64,000 bases of DNA. Source: Solirubrum koreensis. Its GTDB lineage: Bacteria > Bacteroidota > Bacteroidia > Cytophagales > Hymenobacteraceae. Positions 1 to 8,079 of the stretch are shown one piece after another. The notes below the pieces were generated by a model. It made no database searches, was not told where the DNA came from, and saw only the letters and a list, made by a program, of their open reading frames with translations. The number at the start of each line of letters is the position of its first letter. The stretch's first letter is position 1. A program made the position numbers and the translations under genes. The DNA lies in the NCBI RefSeq assembly GCF_039541855.1, contig NZ_BAABHA010000002.1, positions 992,001 through 1,056,000 on the forward strand, read 5' to 3'.

Positions 1-847
1 GGCTAAGCACCATATCAACGTAGCGGCGCTGGTTTCCGGACAAGAAATACGTGGGGTTGCGGCGGCTGATAGAGTCACTGACCTGCTCGTTGAAATAAAA
101 GCCTTCGAGAGTAGTGAGGCGCTGTACATCGCGGCGCCAGCGCAGACCGCCCGTTACGTACCATCGCTCAATGGGGAAATCTTGGTCGTCGCGGAACGCA
201 ATGAGGCTGTCGTTTCGGGTGGTAAAGTCGAGGGCGTGGCTGCGGTAATACGAGCCGCCAGCTGAAATACCGGCGCCGCGCCGGCCCAATTGCGGTACAG
301 TGTAAAAGAGCTCGTAGCGGCGGTTAAAGCCTAGCTGCAGGTTCCCGCGAATTTCTTCGTTACGCCCACGGAAGTTGCTGCGCACGAGGTATAACCCGTA
401 GTCGATCCGGCGCCACCGGTCAGGCCGATTGTACCAAGCCTTAAAGTTGCGGTCGGCAATGCCCAGAACTGGTACCGGGAAGGTATACCAGCGTTCCTGC
501 ACGGCGATGAGCACGATCAACTCGCCGTCGCGGCAGGTTATCTGTTGCTGCACACTGGTGAAAAGGCGCAGGTTAAACAGGCGCAAGCGGTTTTCCTCGA
601 GGCGCCCCGTCAGGCTGGCAACGTTCAACGAGTCACCTTCGCGATAGTCGAGCTCGGCCCGCAGAATCCGTTCTTTGGTAACGTTATTCCCCGCGAAAAG
701 CACTTGTTTAACGCGCACCTTTTGGTACCCCGGGCACTGCGTCAGCATCAGGCTGTCAACCGCAAAACGCCGCAGGCTATCGGGAGCCGCTGGCGCCGTG
801 GACGCAAAGCCGAGCAGCCCGCCCGCTAAAAACGCAGCCGCCAGCAC
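1..847 (-). CDS. POTRA/beta-barrel outer-membrane protein (BamA/TamA-like), partial
   Basis: Translating the minus strand from a GTG at 847 gives an open frame running off the window edge. A hydrophobic start (VLAAAFLAGGLLGFAS) resembles a signal peptide. Next comes a POTRA-like stretch, roughly residues 35-110, with VLFAGNNVTKERILRAEL and LIVLIAVQERWYTFPVP, then aromatic, alternating strand-like sequence as in a D15/BamA-type barrel. An in-frame stop lies four codons before a TTG at 850, so the start must be TTG (850) or GTG (847); no ATG is available. The start follows the CBS gene stop by only a few bases, so the two are probably co-transcribed. BamA/TamA-family proteins insert or export proteins at the outer membrane. 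Which paralogue this is cannot be told without its C-terminus. Confidence 0.75.
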   Translation of the reverse strand, partial: MLAAAFLAGGLLGFASTAPAAPDSLRRFAVDSLMLTQCPGYQKVRVKQVLFAGNNVTKERILRAELDYREGDSLNVASLTGRLEENRLRLFNLRLFTSVQQQITCRDGELIVLIAVQERWYTFPVPVLGIADRNFKAWYNRPDRWRRIDYGLYLVRSNFRGRNEEIRGNLQLGFNRRYELFYTVPQLGRRGAGISAGGSYYRSHALDFTTRNDSLIAFRDDQDFPIERWYVTGGLRWRRDVQRLTTLEGFYFNEQVSDSISRRNPTYFLSGNQRRYVDMVLS

Positions 848-851
848 CAAC

Positions 852-1532
852 CTAGAAGCTCAGGTAGCGCATCAAGGAATCGAGACGTTCCTGATCGGAT
901 TCGGTTATTTCGCTGGAGCCACTGAACTGGGCCGTTATAACGTAGCCGAAACGCTCGAGCGTAGCCACGATGCGGCCCATGCTGCCGGTGTTGATTTTCA
1001 GGGTGAGCCGGATGCGGTGCGGCTCAAGCTCGTCCTGGGCCACGTGGGCACTGAGGATTTTGGCGTTGTTTTCCTCCACGTAGCGGCTGATCTGGCTCAA
1101 GGAGTAGTCGCGCTCGTCCATGGCCAGCACCAGAATGCCGTTGTCGCCGGCGGCACCCGGCAATTGACCGAAGGCCGCGAGGGTGTCGCCCACAGTCACC
1201 ACCCCAATGTATTCGCTTTCCTCCCCCAGCACCGGCACCAGCTGCACTTTGTTACGGATGGCCATTTCCATCACGGTATAAAAGTGCTGGTCGCGCTGCA
1301 CGTGCACGTCGGCAAAGCCAAAGGGCACGGTGGAAAGCAACTGGTCGGGGTCGGCGGCCACATCGATGAGGTCGGCTTCGGTGACCATGCCGCGGTATTC
1401 TCGGTTTTGCACCACCGGGAGCTGATCCACGTGGAATTCCTCCAGCCAACGCGCGGCTTTGCCAGCTGAGTCGGAAACCTTCAGCGGGGGAATCATTTGA
1501 TTAAGCAGGTCTTCGGCGAGCATCGAATGCAT
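852..1532 (-). CDS. CBS-domain protein
   Basis: The product has 226 residues. Two CBS motifs fill the first 130 or so residues (DQLPVVQNREYRGMVTEADL and VQLVPVLGEESEYIGVVTVG). An ACT-like C-terminal half follows (ISRYVEENNAKILSAHV, then RIRLTLKINTGSMGRIVATL). CBS pairs bind adenosyl ligands and act as sensors, but no catalytic domain is attached, so the regulated partner is unknown. A second ATG at codon 4 is an alternative start. The downstream neighbour is the outer-membrane barrel gene, almost abutting it. Cytosolic, since no signal peptide or membrane segment is visible. Confidence 0.85.
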   Translation of the reverse strand: MHSMLAEDLLNQMIPPLKVSDSAGKAARWLEEFHVDQLPVVQNREYRGMVTEADLIDVAADPDQLLSTVPFGFADVHVQRDQHFYTVMEMAIRNKVQLVPVLGEESEYIGVVTVGDTLAAFGQLPGAAGDNGILVLAMDERDYSLSQISRYVEENNAKILSAHVAQDELEPHRIRLTLKINTGSMGRIVATLERFGYVITAQFSGSSEITESDQERLDSLMRYLSF

Positions 1533-1580
1533 GGCGGCTCGGGAAAAGCAGTGGAAAGTGGCAACCGTATAAGCGGCAAG

Positions 1581-1609
1581 CGCCCGGCAGGGTTTTCGGC
1601 TGCCGGGCG
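1581..1609 (-). terminator. Hairpin downstream of alpha/beta hydrolase
   Basis: A perfect 10-bp inverted repeat (CGCCCGGCAG at 1581-1590, CTGCCGGGCG at 1600-1609) with a 9-nt loop sits between the hydrolase stop and the CBS gene. There is no T-run on the minus strand, so it may be an attenuating or processing hairpin and not a strong terminator. Confidence 0.4.
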
Positions 1610-1703
1610 TGTTGTGTACGGAGGCGGCGCCCGGAAGCTACAAGGCGGAACGAACTTTTGCCAGCTCGTGCTGCCGGATTTGCCGCTCTTACCGGAAAGA
1701 TGC

Positions 1704-2486
1704 CTAAATGCTGGCGGTAGGTTGCAAGACTTCCTGCGCCAAGAATGCACGCAACAGGCGGTTGAACGCCTGCGGCCGCTCCATCATGGGGGCGTGGCCA
1801 CAATGGTCGAGAAAGTGCAGTTCGGCGCGGGGCAGCAGGCGGTTGAACTCGTGAGCTACTACGGGGGGGGTAATGGTGTCGTTCAGGCCCCAGATTAACA
1901 GGGTAGGCACTTTAATCCGACTCAGGTCTTTACCGAGGTTATGCCGCTGCGCCGAACGCGCTATGGTAATGATGCGCAAACACTTGGAGTTGGAATTGGT
2001 TATACTGAACACTTCGTCGACCAACTCTTTGGTGGCCACTTTGGGGTCGTAGAACGTGTAGGCTACCCGCTCCTGCACATAGGCGTAGTCGCCGCGGCGG
2101 GGGAACGAGCCGCCCATGGAATCTTCGAACAGGCCACTGCTGCCGGTGAGTACCAGCCGTTTTACCTGGGCCGGGTGGCGCAGGGTGTACACCAGTGCCA
2201 GGTGGCCGCCCAAGGAGTTGCCGAGCACGGTGGTGGGCTCCTGCAGGCCGAGCGCCTTCACGAAATCCTGCACAAAATCGACCAGGCCGGAAATACCGGC
2301 GCGGGTTAGCGGCATTTCGTAGAGCGGCAGCATGGGAATGATGACGCGGTGCTCCCGGGCAAACTCGTCGATGACGCCGCGCCAGTTGCTGAGCGCGCCG
2401 AACAACCCATGCAGCAGCAACAGTACTTCCCCGCTGCCTTCGTCTACATAACTAAACCCGCTTTGCTGCTTGATCTGTAATTCCAT
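1704..2486 (-). CDS. Alpha/beta hydrolase
   Basis: The product has 260 residues with all elements of a serine alpha/beta hydrolase: an oxyanion loop LLLLHGLFG (about 22-30), nucleophile elbow GNSLGG (Ser91), an acid in WGLNDTITPP (Asp203) and a catalytic His in DHCGHAPM (His231). The ATG at 2486 was chosen because the family fold begins directly after it. The longer reading frame would add 21 residues that lie inside the upstream pabA gene. The chosen start still overlaps the 3' end of pabA by 35 bp, which suggests translational coupling. Substrate unknown; the sequence resembles meta-cleavage-product hydrolases and esterases. Confidence 0.85.
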   Translation of the reverse strand: MELQIKQQSGFSYVDEGSGEVLLLLHGLFGALSNWRGVIDEFAREHRVIIPMLPLYEMPLTRAGISGLVDFVQDFVKALGLQEPTTVLGNSLGGHLALVYTLRHPAQVKRLVLTGSSGLFEDSMGGSFPRRGDYAYVQERVAYTFYDPKVATKELVDEVFSITNSNSKCLRIITIARSAQRHNLGKDLSRIKVPTLLIWGLNDTITPPVVAHEFNRLLPRAELHFLDHCGHAPMMERPQAFNRLLRAFLAQEVLQPTASI

Positions 2487-3114
2487 CGTCAACAATAAGC
2501 CCGTGCATAACGGCCGAATTGGGGGCCGCATCCTTGCAATTATACGCAATCCGGACCCAATTGCGCAGCAACGACAGCCCGTGCGCGGTCAGCAGCGCCT
2601 CAGGGTGAAACTGCACGCCGTAGAGCGGCAGGGTGCGGTGGCGCAGGGCCATAAGTTCGTGGGGCGGCTCAACGGTTTGGGCCAGAGGCACCAACTCGTC
2701 TGGAAGCTCGCGCACTACAAGAGAGTGGTAGCGTGTAACGGAAAAGTAGGGTGGCAGTCCGAGAAACAACGACTCGGCAGGCGCCTGCAGGCGAATTTCG
2801 GACACCTTGCCGTGCATAGGGCGAGCCCCGCGGGTTACTTCGGCGCCAAAAAACTCACCCAGCGCCTGGTGCCCAAGACACACCCCCAGCACAGGCAGGC
2901 GGTTGTGCACGTGAGCCAGTAGGTCCATCATCACGCCGGCGCGGCGCGGCGTGCCCGGCCCCGGCGACAACACCACGGCATCGGCGTTGAGGGCCAACAA
3001 CTCCGCCAAAGGCACGTCGTTACGGCGCACGAGTACGTCAATGTTCAGCTGCCGGAAATAATCGAGCAGGTTGAAGGTGAACGAATCGAAATTATCGAGC
3101 AGCAACAGACGCAT
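2452..3114 (-). CDS. pabA: Aminodeoxychorismate/anthranilate synthase glutamine amidotransferase subunit
   Basis: The product has 220 residues and is a class-I glutamine amidotransferase: MRLLLLDNFDSFTFNL at the start, SPGPGTP, nucleophile loop LGVCLGHQALGE (Cys79) and the late GVQFHPEALL with the His-Glu pair. It releases ammonia from glutamine for a chorismate-using partner, in either p-aminobenzoate (folate) or anthranilate (tryptophan) synthesis. No PabB/TrpE partner is in the window, so PabA and TrpG cannot be separated here. It is followed with overlap by the alpha/beta hydrolase. Confidence 0.85.
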   Translation of the reverse strand: MRLLLLDNFDSFTFNLLDYFRQLNIDVLVRRNDVPLAELLALNADAVVLSPGPGTPRRAGVMMDLLAHVHNRLPVLGVCLGHQALGEFFGAEVTRGARPMHGKVSEIRLQAPAESLFLGLPPYFSVTRYHSLVVRELPDELVPLAQTVEPPHELMALRHRTLPLYGVQFHPEALLTAHGLSLLRNWVRIAYNCKDAAPNSAVMHGLIVDDGITDQAAKRV

Positions 3115-3118
3115 CAGG

Positions 3119-3166
3119 TCAATGACTGAATGACTGAATGACTGAATGAGTCAATGATTGAATGGT
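3119..3166. repeat. Short tandem repeat (8-bp unit)
   Basis: Between the cvpA-like gene and pabA the sequence iterates the 8-mer AATGACTG from 3121, about three clean copies followed by decaying ones (AATGAGTC, AATGATTG). It lies just upstream of pabA on the coding strand, so copy-number change would alter the spacing of the leader. Confidence 0.7.
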
Positions 3167-3207
3167 TGTTCTCGCAGCAGAACGACCAGCCATTTGACAA
3201 TTCAGCC

Positions 3208-3726
3208 TTAAAACACGTTCCGCAGCGTGCTTAGCAGTTCGGTGGCGAAGGGCATGACTACGCCCACCACATTCAGAGCTACGGGTGTAGCCTGCTGCAC
3301 CAACGGCAGCAGCATGGAATCGTGTGTGAGTTGCTGACCGATGGGCAGGCCCGCAATACCGGTGGCGTAAAGCACTAGGCTCAGGCCCAATACCCATTTA
3401 ATCAGCCCCGCTGCCCCGCCCAAAATGTGGTCGAGCACGCCTAGGGGGGTGAGGTGAATGGCGCTGCGCACCATCCCCCCTACCAGATGCACGCCCCAGG
3501 CCAGCAAGGCAAACACCAGCACGAACGACACCAGCGGCAGCATCCCGAAGGCTTCGCCCACGTAATGCCGCACCAGCGGAATAGCTGCGCCCAGCAGTTT
3601 CAGCCCGCCAATAATGCCCAGCACGAAAGCCAGGAGCGAAACGGCTTCCATCACGATACCGCGGCGGAAGCCTTTCACCGCGCCCACGGCCAGCGGCACC
3701 AGCAGGAGCAAATCGAAACCCGACAT
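3208..3726 (-). CDS. CvpA family membrane protein
   Basis: The product has 172 residues and four strongly hydrophobic segments (for example VSLLAFVLGIIGGLKLLGAA and LVSFVLVFALLAWGVHLVGG). The N-terminal LLLLVPLAVGAVKGFRRGIV matches the CvpA signature region (a GxxKGFxxG-like motif). CvpA proteins are inner-membrane proteins first linked to colicin V export; their general role is not settled. It lies between pabA and the yqeY-like gene, separated from each by short repeats. Confidence 0.8.
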   Translation of the reverse strand: MSGFDLLLLVPLAVGAVKGFRRGIVMEAVSLLAFVLGIIGGLKLLGAAIPLVRHYVGEAFGMLPLVSFVLVFALLAWGVHLVGGMVRSAIHLTPLGVLDHILGGAAGLIKWVLGLSLVLYATGIAGLPIGQQLTHDSMLLPLVQQATPVALNVVGVVMPFATELLSTLRNVF

Positions 3727-3735
3727 TTCTGCTTA

Positions 3736-3860
3736 ATGTGAAGGAATGTGGCGGAATGTGGCGGAATGTGGCGGAATGTGGCGGAATGTGCGGAATGTGA
3801 AAAATGAGCTGAACATGGCCTTATGCATCGGCAAAATCCCTTTCCTCATTCCGCACATTC
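3736..3860. repeat. 10-bp minisatellite with distal inverted copy
   Basis: Four exact copies of GCGGAATGTG occupy 3751-3790, flanked by near copies at 3731-3750 and 3791-3800. A reverse-complement copy of the junction (GAATGTGCGGAATG at 3784-3797, CATTCCGCACATTC at 3847-3860) could fold into a long hairpin. It fills the gap between the cvpA-like and yqeY-like genes. Confidence 0.8.
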
Positions 3861-3876
3861 AGCCCATTCTCGCACA

Positions 3877-4338
3877 TTAGAAATTGGTGTTGTTGAGCAG
3901 GCGGTTTACGGTCTGCGAAATGGCTTTGCCGTCGGCCTGGCCAGACAGTTCACGGGCGGCTACGCCCATTACCTTGCCCAAATCCGAGGGCCCGGCCGCG
4001 CCCACGCGCTGAATGATTTCAACAAGCTTATCTACCAGATCGGCTTCTGAGAGCTGCGCGGGCAGGTATTCTTCGATAATGGCCAGTTCTGCCAGCTCTA
4101 CTTCTTCCAGGTCGGAGCGGAACTGCTGCTGGTAGGTCTCGGCGGCTTCGCGACGCTGCTTGGCGGCTTTGTTCAGCAGCTTGAGCTCGGTATCGGTGGT
4201 GATGGCGCCGTGCGCACCCTCGGCCGTTTCGGCCAGCAGAATCTGCGACTTGATGCTGCGCAGGGCAGTCAGGCGGACTTTGTCTTTGGCCAGCATGGCC
4301 TTCTTAATATCGGCGTCGATGCGTTCTTTCAGCGTCAT
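3877..4338 (-). CDS. GatB/YqeY domain-containing protein
   Basis: The product has 153 residues, the usual length of YqeY proteins: MTLKERIDADIKKAMLAKDK, then TALRSIKSQILLAE, EEYLPAQLSEADL and a C-terminal DLGKVMGVAARELSGQADGK. The C-terminal part resembles the tRNA-contacting tail domain of GatB, and the family is thought to be connected with tRNA or amidotransferase functions, though its role is unproven. The frame is open upstream, but the ATG at 4338 matches the conserved family start; the upstream extension is arginine/alanine-rich and overlaps the next gene. Confidence 0.88.
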   Translation of the reverse strand: MTLKERIDADIKKAMLAKDKVRLTALRSIKSQILLAETAEGAHGAITTDTELKLLNKAAKQRREAAETYQQQFRSDLEEVELAELAIIEEYLPAQLSEADLVDKLVEIIQRVGAAGPSDLGKVMGVAARELSGQADGKAISQTVNRLLNNTNF

Positions 4339-4397
4339 AGGGCAAGGAAAAAGAAGTGCAAGATTAGCTTTTTTGGGCGCAAGCGTGGTAGCGGGGG

Positions 4398-5423
4398 CTA
4401 GTCTGTGCTGAGCTTGGTGCGTAACTGCCGCAGAAATTCGGCGCGGTCGTCCACGTACAGCGCTACCTGCTTCGTTTGCCGCCGGATGCCGTAGAGGCCG
4501 GTTATGGTTACGGACTCGGCGAAAGTAAGTCGTACGTTGGGCGCGGTGAACAATAGCTTGGCCAGGTTCAGGGTCAGCTTGTCGGGCTCCGGCGTATCCC
4601 GTAGCTCGTCGGCATGCACAACGGCCTGCACCGGCACCGCAAAACGCCACGCAAACCCTATGCGCACCAGCAACTGGCCGTTTTCGAGCGTGGCGGGCCG
4701 TAGCATTACGGCGCGCAGATGAGCCAACAGAAACACCAGCGTGTACACGTCGAGCACCAGCACTACCACGGCCGCTGTGGCGTTCCAGCGGCTGACCAGC
4801 ATATGCATGGCCGCCGTTTCAATAACCGACAGGGCGCAACACGTTATAACCAAGGCCAGGAAGCCGGAGTCGCGGTGGTTACTGAAAGCCCTTTGACCGG
4901 CTCCTACTTCAGGCCGGGCCCACCAGCCCAGCAAGGCGTAGCGGAACATGACCACTTCCGACACGAGCGGCGCCATGGAACGGCGAAAAACCGCGGCGAA
5001 AGCCGCGTTCAGGTTTTCCACGAAATCGGCACTGCGCCGCGCGGCTTCGGCGTAGGCGCGCACCAAACGGCGCAGGTTTGCCACGGCCACCACCAGCACG
5101 CCTGCTTCCAGCAACACCAAGCTCTGCCGCGCCCAACCTAGGTACTGCTGCTGGCCGGCCGGAATAAGGTAGTAGCCCAGCGCCAGCGCCCCACCAAACG
5201 CGCCTACCACGGTGGTTACCGGTAGGCGGTAGCGCCGCACAATAAAGAAGTAGAACAGCAACGGAATGCCCGCCAGCAGATCGAAAGTTACGGCGGCGGG
5301 CAGCGCGGGCTGCAGCGCAAACTGCGGCTGCAGGGTAATAAGCCGCTCCACAAAGAGCAAGGCCAGCAGCAAACCGGCAAACCACAGGGCGGGGCGGTAG
5401 TTATAGGCGGGGGTGAGCGTCAT
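4398..5423 (-). CDS. Uncharacterised multipass membrane protein with C-terminal PH-like region
   Basis: The product has 341 residues. The first 250 or so contain about six to seven hydrophobic spans (PALWFAGLLLALLFVERLI, LLAGIPLLFYFFIV, AVVVLVLDVYTLVFLLAHLR). The last 90 residues look like a soluble beta domain (ENGQLLVRIGFAWRFAVPV ... VRLTFAESVTITGLYGI). I do not recognise a named family. It is the first gene of the minus-strand run and is divergent from pdxJ across 116 bp. Confidence 0.7.
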   Translation of the reverse strand: MTLTPAYNYRPALWFAGLLLALLFVERLITLQPQFALQPALPAAVTFDLLAGIPLLFYFFIVRRYRLPVTTVVGAFGGALALGYYLIPAGQQQYLGWARQSLVLLEAGVLVVAVANLRRLVRAYAEAARRSADFVENLNAAFAAVFRRSMAPLVSEVVMFRYALLGWWARPEVGAGQRAFSNHRDSGFLALVITCCALSVIETAAMHMLVSRWNATAAVVVLVLDVYTLVFLLAHLRAVMLRPATLENGQLLVRIGFAWRFAVPVQAVVHADELRDTPEPDKLTLNLAKLLFTAPNVRLTFAESVTITGLYGIRRQTKQVALYVDDRAEFLRQLRTKLSTD

Positions 5424-5446
5424 GGCGGCGGGCTGGGTCCGGTACG

Positions 5447-5454
5447 TATCTTTG
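5447..5454 (+). promoter_or_regulatory. Candidate -7 box for pdxJ
   Basis: TATCTTTG fits the Bacteroidota TAnnTTTG element in the pdxJ upstream region, but no TTG/TTTG element sits 19-23 bp before it, so only half of a promoter is visible. Confidence 0.3.
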
Positions 5455-5539
5455 ACGGCCTCTCCTCCGACCGCGGCGCCCCGGCTATTTCCAGCGAAGA
5501 AACGGCGCCCCTAGCCCAATCAGCGTAAACCTGCACGGC

Positions 5540-6253
5540 ATGACCAAGCTTAGCGTAAACATAAACAAAATTGCTACCCTGCGGAACGCCCGCGGCCACA
5601 ACCGCCCCGACGTATTGCAAGCCGCCCGCGACTGTGAACGGTTTGGCGCGCAGGGCATCACGGTACACCCGCGACCCGACGAGCGGCACATCCGCTACCA
5701 GGACGTGCGAGACCTGAAACCCATCGTGACCACCGAGCTGAACGTGGAAGGCAACCCCACGCCTGATTTTCTGGACTTGGTGCGCGAGGTGCGGCCCGAG
5801 CAAGTGACGCTGGTACCCGATGCGCCCGATGCTATTACCTCAAATGCCGGCTGGGACACCGTGCGGCACCAGCAGCAGCTCATGGGCATCGTGCAGGAAC
5901 TGAAGTCGTACGGCTGCCGCGTGAGCATCTTCCTCGACCCCGACTTGGATATGGTGAAAGCCGCCGTGGGAACCGGCGCCGACCGCATCGAACTCTATAC
6001 CGAAGCGTACGCCAGTGGCTACCACCACAACCGCGAAGCTGCCGTGGCTCCCTACCGCGCCGCGGCCGAGCTGGCCCAGCAGCTGGGCCTGGGCCTGAAC
6101 GCCGGCCACGACCTCGACCTCGACAACCTGGCCTACCTCAAACAGCAGCTGCCGGGTTTGGCGGAAGTCAGCATCGGCCACGCCCTCATTTGCGACGCGT
6201 TGTACCTGGGGCTCGAAAATACTGTACAGCTGTACCGCCGGCAGCTCGTTTAA
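5540..6253 (+). CDS. pdxJ: Pyridoxine 5'-phosphate synthase
   Basis: The product has 237 residues, the normal PdxJ length. Visible signatures include MTKLSVNINKIATLRNARG, ITVHPRPDERHI, TELNVEGNPTPDF and a C-terminal LNAGHDLDLDNL. PdxJ condenses 1-deoxy-D-xylulose 5-phosphate with 3-amino-2-oxopropyl phosphate to give pyridoxine 5'-phosphate, the last ring-forming step of the DXP-dependent vitamin B6 pathway. Several PLP enzymes are in the window (Alr domain, D-cysteine desulfhydrase-like). It stands alone on the plus strand, divergent from the membrane-protein gene. Confidence 0.95.
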   Translation: MTKLSVNINKIATLRNARGHNRPDVLQAARDCERFGAQGITVHPRPDERHIRYQDVRDLKPIVTTELNVEGNPTPDFLDLVREVRPEQVTLVPDAPDAITSNAGWDTVRHQQQLMGIVQELKSYGCRVSIFLDPDLDMVKAAVGTGADRIELYTEAYASGYHHNREAAVAPYRAAAELAQQLGLGLNAGHDLDLDNLAYLKQQLPGLAEVSIGHALICDALYLGLENTVQLYRRQLV

Positions 6254-6349
6254 GGAGGACTGAGGAATAACGAAAGTGGAATTGCGTGCTTCACGCCTGC
6301 CCGCCTCTACCATTCACCCTTCCTCGTTTCTCATCCTTCATTCCGCCTC

Positions 6350-7405
6350 ATGCCCCGTCTTCCCCTCCACGAGTTCCTATCGGGCCCACCCGACGCCCCC
6401 ATTTTCGATGCGCGGGCGCCGCTGGAATTCGCGCAGGGTCATATTCCGGGTGCGGTAAGCTTCCCCATCTTTTCCGACGACGAACGGGCCCGCATCGGCA
6501 CCACCTACAAGCAAGTCAGCCAAGACAAGGCCGTGCTGCTGGGCCTCGATTTTTTCGGGCCGAAGATGAGCCAGATGGTGAAGGAAGCCCAGAAGCTGGC
6601 GCCCACTAAGGAGGTGCGACTGCACTGCTGGCGCGGCGGCATGCGCTCGGGCGCCATGCAATGGTTGCTGGAGCTGGCGGGCTTTCGGGTGCATTTGCTC
6701 GACAAAGGCTACAAGGATTACCGCCGCTGGGCCCTGGCCGAGTTTGCGCGGCCCCAGCCGCTGCTGGTGCTGGGCGGCCTCACCGGCTCGGGCAAAACCG
6801 ATGTGCTGCACGCACTGGCCCGGCGCGGAGAATCGGTCATCGACCTCGAAGGGCTGGCCCACCACAAGGGCTCCTCGTTCGGCGCCATTGGCTTGCCGCC
6901 GCAGCCCACGCCCGAGCAGTTCGAAAACGAGCTGGCCTGGCAGTTGAGCCAGCTGCCCGCGGGTGTTACAGCGTGGGTAGAAGACGAAAGCCGGATGATT
7001 GGGTCCGTACCGCTGCCGGGAGCTTTGTTCGAGCAAATGAGCTTGGCCCCGCTAATCGTACTGCAGGTGCCGCGTCCGGCGCGTACCCGCAAGCTGGCCG
7101 GTGAATACGGCAGCCAAGACCCACAACTGCTGCGCGAAGCCATCGGACGTATCCAGAAACGCTTAGGAGGCTTAGCCACCAAGGAGGCCTTGGCCGCCAT
7201 CGACGCCGGTGACATGGAGAAGATGGTGGACATTGCCCTCGACTATTACGACCAAACCTATAGCCACGGGCTCCGCAACCGCCGGAGCACAAGCACACTG
7301 AATGTAGTTTCAGATACCTGCGACCCGGAAATTAACGCCGAGCTGGTACTGCGGGCTGTGCGGGAGCAGCGGCTTACGGGCGCTAATCCCCCGTTGCCGG
7401 TTTAA
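6350..7405 (+). CDS. mnmH: tRNA 2-selenouridine/geranyl-2-thiouridine synthase
   Basis: The product has 351 residues. An N-terminal rhodanese domain (IFDARAPLEFAQGHIPGAV) carries the catalytic-Cys motif HCWRGGMRS (Cys93). A P-loop domain follows (GLTGSGKT, 143-150). This is the SelU/YbbB (MnmH) architecture. The enzyme replaces sulfur with selenium at the wobble 2-thiouridine of Lys, Glu and Gln tRNAs, via a geranylated intermediate, using selenophosphate. The selenophosphate synthetase gene selD lies 5.6 kb downstream on the same strand, on the far side of a large secreted-protease gene. The ATG at 6350 starts directly at the rhodanese domain. Confidence 0.93.
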   Translation: MPRLPLHEFLSGPPDAPIFDARAPLEFAQGHIPGAVSFPIFSDDERARIGTTYKQVSQDKAVLLGLDFFGPKMSQMVKEAQKLAPTKEVRLHCWRGGMRSGAMQWLLELAGFRVHLLDKGYKDYRRWALAEFARPQPLLVLGGLTGSGKTDVLHALARRGESVIDLEGLAHHKGSSFGAIGLPPQPTPEQFENELAWQLSQLPAGVTAWVEDESRMIGSVPLPGALFEQMSLAPLIVLQVPRPARTRKLAGEYGSQDPQLLREAIGRIQKRLGGLATKEALAAIDAGDMEKMVDIALDYYDQTYSHGLRNRRSTSTLNVVSDTCDPEINAELVLRAVREQRLTGANPPLPV

Positions 7406-8079
7406 CCAACAAAGGTGCACGGCATGTACCTGTATAAGCGGCCGGCACAGCACCGGGTCGTACCTTCTGCCCGTTTATCAGCCGAGTCCCGGCTTTGTAG
7501 TTTAAAAGGAGTCCGAATACCACACAGGACTTGGTGAGTCACTAGCAGATCATCAGCCCGTACCCGGTACGCACGCTTTATCAGGAAACCAAACCACGGG
7601 GTAACGCCGGCCGGACTCAAAACGCGACTGTTGGTATTTTACTATTCTAGCGTAGAACAATAGAAAGTTATTTTGCAGCAATTCACTATTGTTCCGCTCC
7701 GGCCTAAACCCGCTTGAATCCCCGCTTTGAGGCACTTCTGGGCACGCTTTTACGGCTTCATATGGCTGTTGGCTAGCACCATACCGAACACAAAGCCCTA
7801 ACCAAAAAGGGTTTATTCACTTAACACTATCGTTTTATCTTCCTACATTTGCCAGTAGTTGTATCAGCTTCCGCAAATACGGCCTTTGCCTAACGACGTG
7901 CCTTAGAAATCGATTTAGGTTTTTAAAGTACCTGTTACAAGCAGAGGTCAGGAAGCTGAGGCAGCCGCAGGTCGCCTTGCATTATTTCCCGAAGCCCTAG
8001 CCCCAGGCCCCATCGCAACATAGGTGCTTGAGCGAAGCTTTGGAACGCCCGTTGTTTTCCACACTTTAGTTCACTGCCA
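7406..8079. other. 674-bp intergenic region upstream of the giant protease
   Basis: I see no convincing gene here. Small open frames on the minus strand lack recognisable composition or homology. The second half is AT-richer than its surroundings and contains TACATTTG (7844-7851), a full match to the Bacteroidota -7 element, without a clear -33 TTTG at the proper distance. If used, it would give the protease gene a leader of over 200 nt. Confidence 0.4.

Noticed and set aside
3741..3800. Possible CRISPR-like array
   Set aside because: Units are only 10 bp and directly contiguous with no spacers, so it is a tandem repeat and not a CRISPR.
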